Below the pieces are notes generated by a model that made no database searches, was not told the DNA's origin, and saw only the letters and a list, made by a program, of their open reading frames with translations. The translations under genes were made by a program, and so were the position numbers. Of a stretch of 64,000 nucleotides of DNA, positions 55,223 to 64,000 are shown one piece after another (within the stretch, counting starts at the first letter, position 1; each line of letters opens with the position of its first letter). The stretch is from Diplocloster modestus (GTDB lineage: Bacteria; Bacillota; Clostridia; Lachnospirales; Lachnospiraceae): assembly GCF_019042245.1 (NCBI RefSeq), contig NZ_JAHQCX010000004.1:62001-126000 (forward strand). The letters run 5' to 3'.

Positions 55223-56881
55223 TTATTGTAAGATCGCTCCGGTATTGGCGGAGGTTACGCTTTTGGCGTAGCGGGCCAGGTAACCGCCTTTCGTATTGGG
55301 GGTGGGAGGGTTCCAGCGGGTTTTCCGGGCATTTAGGATTTCGTCGGATACTGCTACATGGATGGTGTGGTTCGGGATGTCGATGTCGATTTGGTCGTTT
55401 TCTTCGATCAGGGCGATAGGACCTCCCAGGGCGGCTTCGGGAGATACGTGTCCTATGGCGGCGCCCCGGGTAGCACCGGAGAATCTGCCGTCGGTGATCA
55501 GGGCTACGCTGCTTCCGAGTCCGCTTCCCATGATGGCGGAGGTGGGATTGAGCATTTCACGCATGCCCGGACCGCCTTTGGGTCCCTCGTAGCGGATGAT
55601 AATGATATCGCCGGGGTGGATGAGGCTCTGGTAGATGGATTGGAGGGCTTCCTCTTCGCTGTTGAATACTCTGGCTCTCCCCGTGTGTTTCATCATTTCC
55701 GGGGCGACAGCTGAGCGCTTGACTACACAGCCGCCTGGGGCCAGATTGCCTTTGAGGACGGCGATTCCTCCGGTGGGGCTGTAGGGGTTATGGAACGAAC
55801 GGATTACTTCCGGGTCCCTGATTTCACAGTTTTGGATATTTTCTGCTATGGTTCGGCCGGTACAGGTCATCAGGTTCGTATGTAAGAGGCCCTGTTTGCT
55901 GACCTCGTGCATGACGGCACGAATTCCTCCCGCCCGGTGTAAATCTTCGATATAATGGGGTCCGGCCGGGGCCAGATGACAGAGGTTCGGTGTTTTCTCT
56001 GAGATTTCATTAGCAAGATCCAGGTCCAGTGTAATATCGCACTCATGAGCGATGGCCGGCAGGTGGAGCATACTGTTCGTGCTGCATCCAAGAGCCATAT
56101 CGATCGTTAGAGCATTCAGAAAAGCTTCCCGGGTCATAAGATCTCTTGGTTTTATATCCTGCTCTACCAACTTCAGAATCTGCATGCCTGACCGTTTCGC
56201 CAGCCTCAGACGCTCAGAATAGACGGCAGGTATCGTACCGTTCCCGGGCATTCCCATTCCAAGCACTTCCGTCAGGCAGTTCATACTGTTCGCTGTGAAC
56301 ATACCGGAACAGGAACCGCAGGTGGGACAGGCGTTTTGCTCATACGCTTCGACCTCCTTTTTCCCCACCTCTCCAGAAATGCACCGGCTTACCACCTCTG
56401 ATACATTGGAATAGCTGATACGCTCCTGACCGATTCTTCCAGCCAGCATCGGGCCCCCGCTCACGAAGATCGACGGGATGTTCAGCCTGGCCGCGGCCAT
56501 CAAGAGTCCTGGTACATTCTTGTCACAGCTGGGAACCATAACCAGACCGTCAAATGGATGCGCCATCGCCATGGCTTCCGTACTGTCCGCGACCAGCTCC
56601 CTGGTTACCAGGGAATACTTCATCCCTTCATGTCCCATAGCAATTCCGTCACAAACCGCGATAGCCGGAAACACCACCGGCACTCCACCAGCCAGGGACA
56701 CCCCCTGCTTCACTGCCTCCACGATCTTATCCAGATTCATATGACCCGGCACGATCTCATTCCAGGAACTCACAATACCAATCAAAGGCTTCTCCATCTC
56801 CTCCTCCGTGAGGCCCAGTGCATACAACAGTGCTCTCTGCGGCGCCGCTTCCATCCCTTTCTTTATCCGGTCACTTCTCAT
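55223..56881 (-). CDS. ilvD: Dihydroxy-acid dehydratase
   Basis: 552 residues; an Fe-S enzyme in the third step of branched-chain amino-acid synthesis. Cluster-type motifs are [15 protein letters not shown] and [18 protein letters not shown], and the C-terminal part has [16 protein letters not shown]. The start at 56881 follows AAGGAG and the family N-terminus MRSDRIKKG. It has its own promoter region with a nested palindrome, separate from ilvBN. Confidence 0.96.
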   Translation of the reverse strand: MRSDRIKKGMEAAPQRALLYALGLTEEEMEKPLIGIVSSWNEIVPGHMNLDKIVEAVKQGVSLAGGVPVVFPAIAVCDGIAMGHEGMKYSLVTRELVADSTEAMAMAHPFDGLVMVPSCDKNVPGLLMAAARLNIPSIFVSGGPMLAGRIGQERISYSNVSEVVSRCISGEVGKKEVEAYEQNACPTCGSCSGMFTANSMNCLTEVLGMGMPGNGTIPAVYSERLRLAKRSGMQILKLVEQDIKPRDLMTREAFLNALTIDMALGCSTNSMLHLPAIAHECDITLDLDLANEISEKTPNLCHLAPAGPHYIEDLHRAGGIRAVMHEVSKQGLLHTNLMTCTGRTIAENIQNCEIRDPEVIRSFHNPYSPTGGIAVLKGNLAPGGCVVKRSAVAPEMMKHTGRARVFNSEEEALQSIYQSLIHPGDIIIIRYEGPKGGPGMREMLNPTSAIMGSGLGSSVALITDGRFSGATRGAAIGHVSPEAALGGPIALIEENDQIDIDIPNHTIHVAVSDEILNARKTRWNPPTPNTKGGYLARYAKSVTSANTGAILQ

Positions 56882-56902
56882 GAACATCCTCTCCTTTCTC
56901 AT

Positions 56903-56957
56903 ATGATGTATGCTATCACATATGACATAGTATGTCAATTCAGTTATCATACATCAT
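56903..56957. promoter_or_regulatory. Nested palindromes in the ilvD promoter
   Basis: A perfect 15-bp palindrome TGACATA-G-TATGTCA (56923-56937) overlaps a minus-strand -35-like TTGACA. It is enclosed by a perfect inverted repeat ATGATGTATG (56903-56912)/CATACATCAT (56948-56957). A weak -10 TAGCAT follows at 17-bp spacing. This looks like a two-site operator for an unknown repressor. Confidence 0.6.
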
Positions 56958-57081
56958 TCCACCGCTCCGCCCCGGACAAAGACAGCGTTCTGCCCTGTCA
57001 GGCACCCCACCCCCCTGTGTTCCCCCTAAGAGCAGCTCCGCCACCCCCAGACCTTCCTCTGTTCCATGGCTATCCCGCTAC

Positions 57082-57582
57082 CTAGCGTTCAGACATACTG
57101 ACCGCCTCAATCGCCACGCTTCCCCCGCGGACTACCTCGATTCTGTTCCCAAAGCACTCTGCCAGCAGCCGTATCAGGTCACTGTTTCTATTTTCAGTCT
57201 GCAGGCACTCCAGAATTACGGCGCTTTTTCCATAGTCTTTGATCCGCACCCGGAATACTTCCGCGATCCGGAAGATTTCCTGGCATTCCTCCACGCTCAG
57301 GTTTCCTGCCTTTATGAACATCAGCTCTTTTTTGTGAATGGGAATGTCGGTATAATCCACAACCTTTATAACTTCCACGCTGCGGTTCAGCTGTTTCTTG
57401 ATCTGCTCAAAGGTCAAATCGTCGCTGGTCAGGCTGATGGTCATGCGGGAAACCGTGGGATCTTCGGTCTCTCCCACCGTCAAGCTGTTCAGATTGTACG
57501 CTTTTCCGGAGAACAGGCCGGATATTTTGGCCAGCACTCCGATTTCATTTTCTACAAACAGGGATATCCATCTCTTTTTCAT
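57082..57582 (-). CDS. ilvN: Acetolactate synthase regulatory subunit
   Basis: 166 residues. An N-terminal ACT domain (RWISLFVENEIGVLAKISGLFSGKAYNLNSLTVG) binds a branched-chain amino acid for feedback control; a C-terminal domain contacts the catalytic subunit. It follows ilvB by 12 nt. The 200 bp from its stop to ilvD holds the ilvD promoter. Confidence 0.93.
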   Translation of the reverse strand: MKKRWISLFVENEIGVLAKISGLFSGKAYNLNSLTVGETEDPTVSRMTISLTSDDLTFEQIKKQLNRSVEVIKVVDYTDIPIHKKELMFIKAGNLSVEECQEIFRIAEVFRVRIKDYGKSAVILECLQTENRNSDLIRLLAECFGNRIEVVRGGSVAIEAVSMSER

Positions 57583-57594
57583 CTACTTTTCCTC

Positions 57595-59412
57595 CTATGC
57601 TTCCATAATCATATCGCTCAATGCGTTGCCGCCCGGAACGATAGGCAGGACATTGGCTTCTCTTTCAATGATAAATTCGATTAAAGTGGGAGTACTCTTA
57701 TTATCCCTGGCTGCTGTCAGCGCGGCTTCTATATCTTCCGCGGATTTTACCCGGATTCCTTTGGCATCATAGCTTTCCGCCAGCTTCACATAGTCGGGGA
57801 GATATTTGGGGCAGCATTTATCCGGATTCAGGCAGTCTCTTTTACAGCTTTTTCGGTAGCATAAGCAGGTGCTGGAATACCTGCGGTTGAAGAACATCTC
57901 CTGCCACTGGCGGACATTTCCCAGGTAGCCGTTGTTCATAACACAGATGATAACCGGAAGCTCCAGCGCCATAGCGGTGGCCATCTCCTGAAGATTCATC
58001 TGCATACCGCCGTCTCCGCTGATACAGATAACATCCGTGTCCGGATTCCCGATTTTCGCGCCGATGGCAGCCGGGAATCCGTAGCCCATGGTACCCAGTC
58101 CTCCTGAAGTCAGCAATTGCCGGTTCTCATCCAGCTCCAGATATTGGGTGGTCCAGAGCTGGTTCTGTCCAACATCAGTTACAACGATGGATTCCTGAAA
58201 CATGGTATTGATCGTTCGAAGAATCAGTTCCGGAGTCAATATCTGATTCTGGTTTGATTTCTGATACTGGTTTTGATCCTGCATCCGAATCGGGTATTTC
58301 TGCTTCCATCCATCGATCTTTTGTGTCCACTCTTCCAACTGCAGCTGCTGCGCTTCCGCTACCATCATCTGAAGGGCCGCTTTTGCATCACCTACAATCG
58401 GGATATCTACCTCTATGTTTCTGGAGATTGACGCCGGATCTACATCCACGTGGATGATCGAAGCGCGGGGCGCGAATTCACTGATTTTTCCAGTAATCCG
58501 GTCGTTAAACCTGGTTCCAATGGAAAACATGACGTCGCACTCGCTGACCGCCTGGTTCGACGCGTAGTTTCCGTGCATCCCAATGTTTCCTACATACAAC
58601 GGATGGGTGGTAGGAATGCAGCCCTTTCCCATGATCGTCGTGATAACCGGGACACCGGTCTTTTCTGCGAACTGGGTCAGCAGCGCTCCGGCGCCCGATA
58701 TCTTCACACCGCCGCCGCACAGCAGAACCGGCTGTTTTGCTGTATTTAGTATTCCCATAGCTTTCTTTAGCTGGCCTGCATGGATTCCGGTGTTGGGCTT
58801 GTATCCGCGTATGTTTACTTCTTTTGGATATTCACTGCTGCCGAACTCCTGCTGGATGTCTTTCGGGATATCGACGACTACCGGTCCCGGCTTTCCAGAT
58901 GCCGCAATATAGAAGGCCTCTCTGATGATCCTGCCCAGGTATTTCCGGTCACGCACGGTAACAGCATACTTACAGATGCTTCTCGTAATCCCGACGATAT
59001 CTACCTCCTGGAAGGCATCGTTTCCGATGAGATTTGTGGGTACCTGGCCTGTGAAACAGACTAACGGCACGCTGTCATAGTTGGCGGTGGCGATACCGGT
59101 CACCAGATTGGTGGCTCCCGGACCGCTGGTAACCAGACAGACTCCTGTCTTTCCTGTCGATCTGGCATAGCCGTCTGCCTCGTGAACCAGTGCCTGCTCA
59201 TGTCTTGGCAGCACCACATCCAGATCGCTCTGCCCATATAGAGCGTCGAAAAGATCGATGGCCATCCCGCCGGGATAGGCGAACAGAGTCTTTACCCCTT
59301 CCTCAATTAATGCTTTTACAAATAAATCCGCGCCTTTTATTTCTCGTCCATTCCTTCCCATGTCTTGCATACCTATAGGATTCCTTTCCATGTTTTTTTC
59401 TGCCATTTCCAT
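57595..59412 (-). CDS. ilvB: Acetolactate synthase catalytic subunit
   Basis: 605 residues; a thiamine-diphosphate enzyme that makes acetolactate from pyruvate. ThDP motif GDGGMQMNLQEMATA and the activating Glu in the N-terminal PRHEQ are present. A Cys-rich insert (Cys 516, 518, 523, 527, 533 and 534) lies between NRRYSST and PDYVKLAESY, where most enzymes have only a short loop. I recall similar inserts in other Clostridia. The start follows GGAGGG. The gene is behind a T-box leader. Confidence 0.94.
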   Translation of the reverse strand: MEMAEKNMERNPIGMQDMGRNGREIKGADLFVKALIEEGVKTLFAYPGGMAIDLFDALYGQSDLDVVLPRHEQALVHEADGYARSTGKTGVCLVTSGPGATNLVTGIATANYDSVPLVCFTGQVPTNLIGNDAFQEVDIVGITRSICKYAVTVRDRKYLGRIIREAFYIAASGKPGPVVVDIPKDIQQEFGSSEYPKEVNIRGYKPNTGIHAGQLKKAMGILNTAKQPVLLCGGGVKISGAGALLTQFAEKTGVPVITTIMGKGCIPTTHPLYVGNIGMHGNYASNQAVSECDVMFSIGTRFNDRITGKISEFAPRASIIHVDVDPASISRNIEVDIPIVGDAKAALQMMVAEAQQLQLEEWTQKIDGWKQKYPIRMQDQNQYQKSNQNQILTPELILRTINTMFQESIVVTDVGQNQLWTTQYLELDENRQLLTSGGLGTMGYGFPAAIGAKIGNPDTDVICISGDGGMQMNLQEMATAMALELPVIICVMNNGYLGNVRQWQEMFFNRRYSSTCLCYRKSCKRDCLNPDKCCPKYLPDYVKLAESYDAKGIRVKSAEDIEAALTAARDNKSTPTLIEFIIEREANVLPIVPGGNALSDMIMEA

Positions 59413-59529
59413 CTTTCATCCCTCCTGTGTCATACATTTTCTGTGTGTTTTCCCTCTTACATGTGTCTGTGAAATTAAAAATAATGATGCCAAAATCTGC
59501 CGGAGTCCGAAACTGCCTTACGGATGCTG

Positions 59530-59868
59530 GAACGAAAAAAAGCCCTAAGCCAAATACCTTTGGCTTAGGGCGAATATTTCATCCGTGTTACCACCTAAAT
59601 TCAGAGATTCCTCTCTGCACTCTGCCAGCACGGATAGATTACCGGAACTGACAAGAGACTCTATCAGTACGGATATTACTATCGATACCGCTTTCCCTGT
59701 AACGGTGGAAAATTCCGTTGAAGTCTACTAAAGATCGCTCTCGTTCGGTCCACTGCTCGGAGGCTACTTCCATACTCCCGAATTGAAGATTCGCACCAAC
59801 CATCTTCTCTCTGTAAATTCCGCAAAGTATTTACTCTTCCTCGTCCCTGCATTTTCTATCTCATTTAT
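59530..59868 (-). ncRNA. T-box leader of ilvBN
   Basis: The minus-strand leader has stem I with the GAAGAGTA element, an AGAGAG bulge and GGTGCGAA distal loop, then the T-box core TTTAGGTGGTAACACGG, whose UGGU can pair with the tRNA ACCA end. A terminator hairpin CCCTAAGCC/GGCTTAGGG with TTTTTTT follows at 59536-59572. The specifier reads best as GUA (Val), just after GAA in the specifier loop; this is tentative. Uncharged tRNA would favour read-through into ilvB. Confidence 0.85.
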
Positions 59869-59875
59869 TTTCACC

Positions 59876-59904
59876 ACTTTAACACAGGAAATTCACGATG
59901 TCAA
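59876..59904 (-). promoter_or_regulatory. Promoter of the T-box-ilvBN transcript
   Basis: Minus strand: perfect TTGACA (59899-59904), 17-bp spacer, TAAAGT (59876-59881). The start near 59868 gives the T-box leader. Confidence 0.8.
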
Positions 59905-59997
59905 TTGAAATATCCTATTTTTTAAATTTCTACATATTCTATTTCTAAAATAACAAAATAATTCTAAAATATTAAAAAAATATCTATTCCCGCACTT

Positions 59998-60462
59998 CTA
60001 TAAAATGAATTCCTGCAGTTTCAGCCAAAGGGCATGCAGGAAGGGGTACCCGAAAGGGGCAAGAACAAAGAGGAACATTTCAACCAGATCCGCATCCTGA
60101 TTTTCAGTCTCGATTGCTGTGAACTCATAATCTATGGTTTCATAGTACTGCTGATTGTACAAAAAATACTCGACCACGATAAAAGCGTTTGCACCATTAT
60201 TTATAATATTGGAACATACAATGCGGGTATCTGTGACGGCTGCCTTTTTATAAATAATCCGCGCCGATTTCAAGGCTTCAAAGTTACTGTTCTCTTTTAC
60301 TTTCCATATGGAATAAACGCCGATATTGCCAGTCGGTGTTTCACTGTATTGTTTGACGGTTGAGATGCTGATTATGTAGGTGTAAATAATAAACGTAACG
60401 GCTACAGCCAATATCAATAACAAGCCGGCGAAGATAAGCTGTTTTTTCTTTATTCTGGTCAT
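59998..60462 (-). CDS. Small membrane protein of unknown function
   Basis: 154 residues. One membrane helix follows a basic start (MTRIKKKQLIFAGLLLILAV), then an exposed soluble part with a C-terminal hydrophobic stretch (FLFVLAPFGYPFLHALW). I do not recognise a family. The start is the ATG at 60462 behind AGCGGAG. It follows the XRE regulator gene on the same strand and the local sequence is A/T-richer than its neighbours, so the pair may be an acquired unit. Confidence 0.6.
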   Translation of the reverse strand: MTRIKKKQLIFAGLLLILAVAVTFIIYTYIISISTVKQYSETPTGNIGVYSIWKVKENSNFEALKSARIIYKKAAVTDTRIVCSNIINNGANAFIVVEYFLYNQQYYETIDYEFTAIETENQDADLVEMFLFVLAPFGYPFLHALWLKLQEFIL

Positions 60463-60576
60463 AATCACTCCGCTCTTAAGTAGATTAAAACGAAAAACGT
60501 TTTTATCGTGCGTGCATAGTTGTTCGGAAACCATTTATCAGGAAATACCGGGGTTGGTATTAGGGATGAACCGAAT

Positions 60577-60930
60577 CTAATGCTTGATATATTTATGTAA
60601 TTCATATAATAAGTTTTTCATGTGCTCCATGATGAAAGCAATCTCGTTTTCATCGCATCCTTTTACAATGTTCAGCAGCTGATCCTGTAGCTCTGTTAAT
60701 TCGTAGTCCTCCTGTGTACTTTTGGCCGGAATAATCTGATCCACCGAAATATCCAAAGCGGTAAGTATAGACAGCAGACAGTTTAAACTCATTCTCTTAT
60801 GTCCTGTTTCCAGACGATAGATATAGTTTGGTGTAACGCCCACTAATTCCGCTAATTTTTCCTGGCTCAGACCTTTGCTTACTCTTAAGTTTTTTATATT
60901 TTTAGCCATCTGTTTGTAAATTAATTCCAA
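60577..60930 (-). CDS. XRE-family helix-turn-helix regulator
   Basis: 117 residues. The HTH is IKNLRVSKGLSQEKLAELVGVTPNYIYRLETGHKRMSLN. The rest is acidic-helical, possibly for dimerisation. The likely start is a TTG at 60930, since GGTGG lies 7 nt upstream; the ATG at 60909 has no such site. It is followed by the membrane-protein gene. Confidence 0.85.
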   Translation of the reverse strand: MELIYKQMAKNIKNLRVSKGLSQEKLAELVGVTPNYIYRLETGHKRMSLNCLLSILTALDISVDQIIPAKSTQEDYELTELQDQLLNIVKGCDENEIAFIMEHMKNLLYELHKYIKH

Positions 60931-60987
60931 AACTATTCCACCTTATCTTCCTACCCATTATTTTAGTCATATCGTTTCGCTGTGCAA

Positions 60988-61022
60988 CTGACTGTAGGGA
61001 AATTATTTTTCCCGCCAGTCAG
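60988..61022. other. Perfect-arm hairpin between gntR and the XRE gene
   Basis: CTGACTG/CAGTCAG (60988-60994 and 61016-61022) encloses GGGAAA/TTTCCC. No T tract follows, so it is probably a leader structure or operator, not a terminator. Confidence 0.5.
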
Positions 61023-61075
61023 GGTTGGGCAGAACCTCTAAGGAGGCCTGGCAGCCGGCTTTTTTCGACAATTAG

Positions 61076-61115
61076 AAAAGACGATTATCCTTGGATTTTT
61101 GGATAATCGCCTTTT
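61076..61115. terminator. Terminator after the GntR gene
   Basis: A 9-bp core stem CGATTATCC/GGATAATCG (61082-61090 and 61101-61109), with flanking A and T runs. It separates the LacI-GntR pair from the XRE gene. Confidence 0.7.
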
Positions 61116-61171
61116 CTTTTTTTCTATATAAAGAGGAACAGGTACCGCTTCGAAACTCTTATTAAAATACT

Positions 61172-61858
61172 CTATCCCTCTGGATCTAGCCCCAGTTCCT
61201 TCATCGCATGACGGATATGGATCTTCATCGCGCTTCTGGCTCCCTGGGCATCCCTGGCCTCCAGGAATTCCATGATAAGCCCATGATCGCTTAAGGTACT
61301 CTTTACCGCCGCCTCGCTCTGCGCGGAAAGCGCCACCCCCCTGCCGATCGCCTCATACAGCACCGGCATCAGTTTGTACATGAAGTCATTGTGGGTAGCT
61401 TTCGCAATCGCTTTGTGAAAAGTATGCTCTGCTTCGGTCCGGTCTTTCCCTTCACGGATCAGCTCTTCCACCTGCCGTCCGTAGCCAATGATCCGCTTCA
61501 GCTCCTGGTCACTGGCCCTGGCTGCCGCCAGCGCGGCCGCTTCCGGTTCAAAGATCAGACGCATCTCATACAGATCCCGCGCACCCGCTTTCGTATCCGT
61601 CAGGTTTCCAAGCGCCATTCCAGCAAAGGTATCATTTTCTTCCCGGACGTAGGTACCAAGCCCTCTGCGTATCTCCAGCACTCCGTTGGTGATCAGAATG
61701 CGAACAGCCTCCCGAAGAGTCGTCCGGCTGACATCCAGCTCCCGGGAGAGTTCGTTTTCATTTGGAATCTTATCCCCGGGCCGGAACCTTTTCTCGATCG
61801 TAATCATGGTCCTTATATCGTCGGCCACACTTTCCGAAAGCCTTCTCGTATTTGCCAT
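61172..61858 (-). CDS. GntR-family (FadR/FCD) regulator
   Basis: 228 residues. The winged-helix DNA-binding domain includes IPNENELSRELDVSRTTLREAVRIL. The FCD effector domain has metal-ligand residues in DLYEMRLIFEPEAAALAAA and later His positions. FadR-type regulators often control sugar-acid metabolism. The start follows GGAGGAG. It follows the LacI gene by 50 nt; no catabolic genes lie within the window beside it. Confidence 0.9.
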   Translation of the reverse strand: MANTRRLSESVADDIRTMITIEKRFRPGDKIPNENELSRELDVSRTTLREAVRILITNGVLEIRRGLGTYVREENDTFAGMALGNLTDTKAGARDLYEMRLIFEPEAAALAAARASDQELKRIIGYGRQVEELIREGKDRTEAEHTFHKAIAKATHNDFMYKLMPVLYEAIGRGVALSAQSEAAVKSTLSDHGLIMEFLEARDAQGARSAMKIHIRHAMKELGLDPEG

Positions 61859-61908
61859 TTTGACTCCTCCTCCGTCTGCTTCTTTCCGTCTGACGATACA
61901 GGAATCGT

Positions 61909-62886
61909 TCAGACGGTTTCCCGGCAGATCACTTCGAACCCCATTTTCCGCTGCCTTGCCGTCAGATTCTTTGCCTCCATCATGTCCAGCAGCATCTCTG
62001 CCGCCTCCACTCCGCTGTCCCGGTAAAAATAACGGGCAGTGGTCAGTTTGGGCGAGATTACTTCTGCTAATTTGGTATCTCCCAGGCTGGCAATGGATAT
62101 ATCCTCCGGTATCCGCCTGCCCAGATCCCGGATCGCATTAACCGCCCCCACCGCGATCTCATCCGCAGCCACAAACACCGCATCAATATCCGGCTTCCTG
62201 CTCAGCAGGTGACACATAGCATGATACCCATCCTGAATCCCATACCCGGTTTCTGTTATGATGATATTTTCGTCCGGAATGCCATTCTCGGACAAAACTG
62301 CCAGAAATCCATCCTGTTCCCTTAAAGCTTCCCTGTTTTTCCGCGGCACTGCCAGCATGGCGTACTGTGTTCTGCCCCGTTTGACGAGAAGCTCCGTCAT
62401 GTTTCTGGCTGCCTCATAATCATCGAAGCAGACACAGCTGTGTCCTTTTACCTGCTGTCCGATGATCACGCAGGGCGTCGTAAGTTTATCCAGAAATTTC
62501 TGTTGTTCTGCAGGAAAACCGGTTGGGATAAAGATAATCCCATCCACCCGGTTGTTCCTGAATATATTCAGATATTCCAATTCTCTGCTCGTACTGTTTT
62601 TTGAGTTGCCCAGTAATAGATAATACCCTTTTTCTGCCAGAACGGAGGTAATTCCGTCTCCCATCTCGCAGGCAAAATCGGATCGTATTTCCGGAAGAAC
62701 GATGCCCACCTGCATGGTTTTATTCGTCCTCAGCATCTGCGCCTGCGCGGATGGTATGTAGCCCGTCGCATCGATGACCTTTTTGATTGCCTGCCTTTTC
62801 TCCTGACTTACATACCCGTCATTTATATATCTGGATACCGTCGCCCTTGAAACTCCCGCCAGCCTCGCAATCTCATTTATATTCAC
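61909..62886 (-). CDS. LacI-family transcriptional regulator
   Basis: 325 residues. The HTH is NINEIARLAGVSRATVSRYINDGYVS, with a hinge helix and a periplasmic-binding-like sugar domain (QVGIVLPEIRSDFACEMGDGI). The start is a GTG at 62886 behind AAAGGAG. It is divergent from the cyclophilin gene and co-directional with the GntR gene. Its target and effector are not visible in the window. Confidence 0.93.
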   Translation of the reverse strand: MNINEIARLAGVSRATVSRYINDGYVSQEKRQAIKKVIDATGYIPSAQAQMLRTNKTMQVGIVLPEIRSDFACEMGDGITSVLAEKGYYLLLGNSKNSTSRELEYLNIFRNNRVDGIIFIPTGFPAEQQKFLDKLTTPCVIIGQQVKGHSCVCFDDYEAARNMTELLVKRGRTQYAMLAVPRKNREALREQDGFLAVLSENGIPDENIIITETGYGIQDGYHAMCHLLSRKPDIDAVFVAADEIAVGAVNAIRDLGRRIPEDISIASLGDTKLAEVISPKLTTARYFYRDSGVEAAEMLLDMMEAKNLTARQRKMGFEVICRETV

Positions 62887-63015
62887 GGTAAAATTCTCCT
62901 TTTATCATCGGTATAAAGCTCAAGAGAAATGATATCAGAAAAATTATGTTTTGGAAAGCCCGATTTTGTGGTAAACTTTAAAGAACAACGTAAGAAAGAA
63001 AGGATGTACAAAATT

Positions 63016-63537
63016 ATGGCACAGAATCCAGTTGTAACATTTGAAATGGAAAATGGAGATCTCATCAAAGCGGAATTATATCCCGATCTCGCTCCCAATA
63101 CGGTCAATAACTTTATCAGCCTTGTCAAATCCGGTTTCTACGACGGCTTGATCTTCCACCGGGTAATCAACGGTTTCATGATCCAGGGCGGATGCCCGGA
63201 TGGCACCGGAATGGGAGGTCCCGGCTACAGCATAGCAGGCGAATTCGCTCAGAACGGATTCGTAAACCAGTTCAAACACGCTCCCGGCGTATTATCCATG
63301 GCCAGAGCGATGAATCCCAACTCCGCCGGAAGCCAGTTCTTTATCATGCATCAGACCTCTCCCCATCTGGACGGCTCTTATGCAGCCTTCGGCAAGGTGA
63401 CGGAGGGAATGGATGTGGTAAATAAAATCGCGGAAACCGATACGGATTACAACGACCGGCCGCTTACTCCTCAGGTAATGAAAACAGTCACCGTAGAAAC
63501 CTTTGGAGTAAATTATCCGGAACCTGAAAAAATGTAA
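63016..63537 (+). CDS. Cyclophilin-type peptidyl-prolyl isomerase
   Basis: 173 residues. The core FHRVINGFMIQGGCPDGTGMGGPGY and GSQFFIMH is intact; the Arg and Phe of the active site are present. It speeds Xaa-Pro isomerisation in the cytoplasm. I use the ATG at 63016 by comparison with relatives; an in-frame ATG four codons upstream is possible. There is no signal peptide. Confidence 0.93.
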   Translation: MAQNPVVTFEMENGDLIKAELYPDLAPNTVNNFISLVKSGFYDGLIFHRVINGFMIQGGCPDGTGMGGPGYSIAGEFAQNGFVNQFKHAPGVLSMARAMNPNSAGSQFFIMHQTSPHLDGSYAAFGKVTEGMDVVNKIAETDTDYNDRPLTPQVMKTVTVETFGVNYPEPEKM

Positions 63538-63658
63538 GCATAGCCAAAGGAAACTAACCGGGATCAGCCAATGACGCGGAGGGCGGAGGTGCTATTTTTA
63601 CCGTCACTCTGCCTGCCAGGCTCATCGGAACACCCATATAAACTATCTGCAGGAAGTC

Positions 63659-64000
63659 TCAATATTTCCGCAGATAGTATATCTTCAGAACAGCTGCCGC
63701 GGTCACATGAAACGCCAGCACCGCAGCCATGGTCAAAGCTACGATCTTATTATAATAGGCAGACACGGTGATCCCCACCACCAGCGCTCCGGTTGTAATA
63801 AAAAAGCTCTTCCCCAGCGCGTTCTGGCGGATCATCTGCCTGCGCTCATCGTTCTCGGAGCGGTACAGGGCATTCAGCCTGGTCTCGCTTTTAAGCGCCA
63901 TCCAAAGTCTGACCAGATAAATGATCAGCAGGATACAAAATCCAAAGAAAAGGCCGCTGACAAAAGATGACAGCATCTCATCCGTACTGCCGCCCGCGGC
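63659..64000 (-). CDS. Small membrane protein, possibly partial (5' end at window edge)
   Basis: At least 105 residues. Three hydrophobic segments flank a basic loop with SENDERRQMIRQNALGKSF, resembling DUF2178/DUF3796-type proteins. An ATG at 63976 is weakly preceded by GGATGAG, and the frame stays open to the edge, so it could start beyond the window. A hairpin ACTATCTGC/GCAGATAGT (63642-63678) encloses the stop and may end the transcript. Function unknown. Confidence 0.6.
   Translation of the reverse strand, partial: AAGGSTDEMLSSFVSGLFFGFCILLIIYLVRLWMALKSETRLNALYRSENDERRQMIRQNALGKSFFITTGALVVGITVSAYYNKIVALTMAAVLAFHVTAAAVLKIYYLRKY

Noticed and set aside
50048..59412. tRNA or rRNA genes in the window
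   Set aside because: No TTCGAATC-type T-arm with the matching cloverleaf arms was found on either strand on reading through the gaps.

Overview
The window looks like chromosome from a gut-type Lachnospiraceae (Clostridia). Evidence: Gram-positive lipoprotein and ribosome-binding signals, a T-box on ilvB, the yicC-remA-gmk-rpoZ cluster, rel next to hisS-aspS, HemZ, RqcH, a LiaF-like protein and a LexA box of the Firmicutes type. The genus cannot be fixed from sequence alone. Nearly all genes lie on the minus strand. No rRNA, tRNA, CRISPR, prophage or transposase was seen.

Layout. 1-3.1 kb: 5' end of a DEAD-box helicase, then a polar amino-acid ABC importer operon. 3.8-10.5 kb: a HAD phosphatase and a housekeeping run (yicC, remA, gmk, rpoZ, rimO, pgsA, cinA). 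10.3-18.5 kb: two zinc ribbons and a five-gene operon resembling a glycerol-phosphate oxidation module (GlpA-like, FAD oxidoreductase, DUF1667, alkyl-DHAP-synthase-like oxidase, FGGY kinase) with a divergent TetR gene. 18.8-28.3 kb: purL, a cation/proton antiporter with a LysR neighbour, a nuclease-helicase fusion and a Crh/HPr-like protein. 28.6-30.8 kb: a radical-SAM DNA-repair-type pair behind a LexA/SOS box. 31.8-43.7 kb: NCS2 permease, MATE pump, rqcH, histidine phosphatase, a MacB-like ABC system with an unusual exported partner, an SGNH hydrolase, glyA and DUF1294. 43.8-54.7 kb: aspS, hisS, HD, hemZ, metallo-hydrolase, rel, LiaF-like, GNAT and HAD genes. 55.2-59.9 kb: ilvD and T-box-ilvBN. 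60-64 kb: regulators (XRE, GntR, LacI), cyclophilin and a membrane protein at the edge.

The most unusual content is intergenic. Seven very large near-perfect hairpins (about 130-420 bp overall, at 3.5, 18.5, 22.8, 30.8, 31.5, 49.2 and 54.7 kb) plus one smaller one sit mostly just downstream of genes. Their arms are different at each locus, but their tips carry shared modules. Two hairpins (3.6 and 22.95 kb) have the same internal-loop motif flanked by helices that differ by compensatory base pairs. Three others (30.95, 49.29 and 54.96 kb) share another tip. One arm copies the last codons of the adjacent gene. This looks like a family of locus-templated hairpins with conserved caps, and I do not recognise it as a described element. 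A three-copy dispersed repeat and a 52-bp tandem repeat carrying ribosome-binding sites add to the repeat content.

Translation starts were chosen by ribosome-binding-site spacing and family N-termini. All functional names come from reading motifs by eye, not from database searches.
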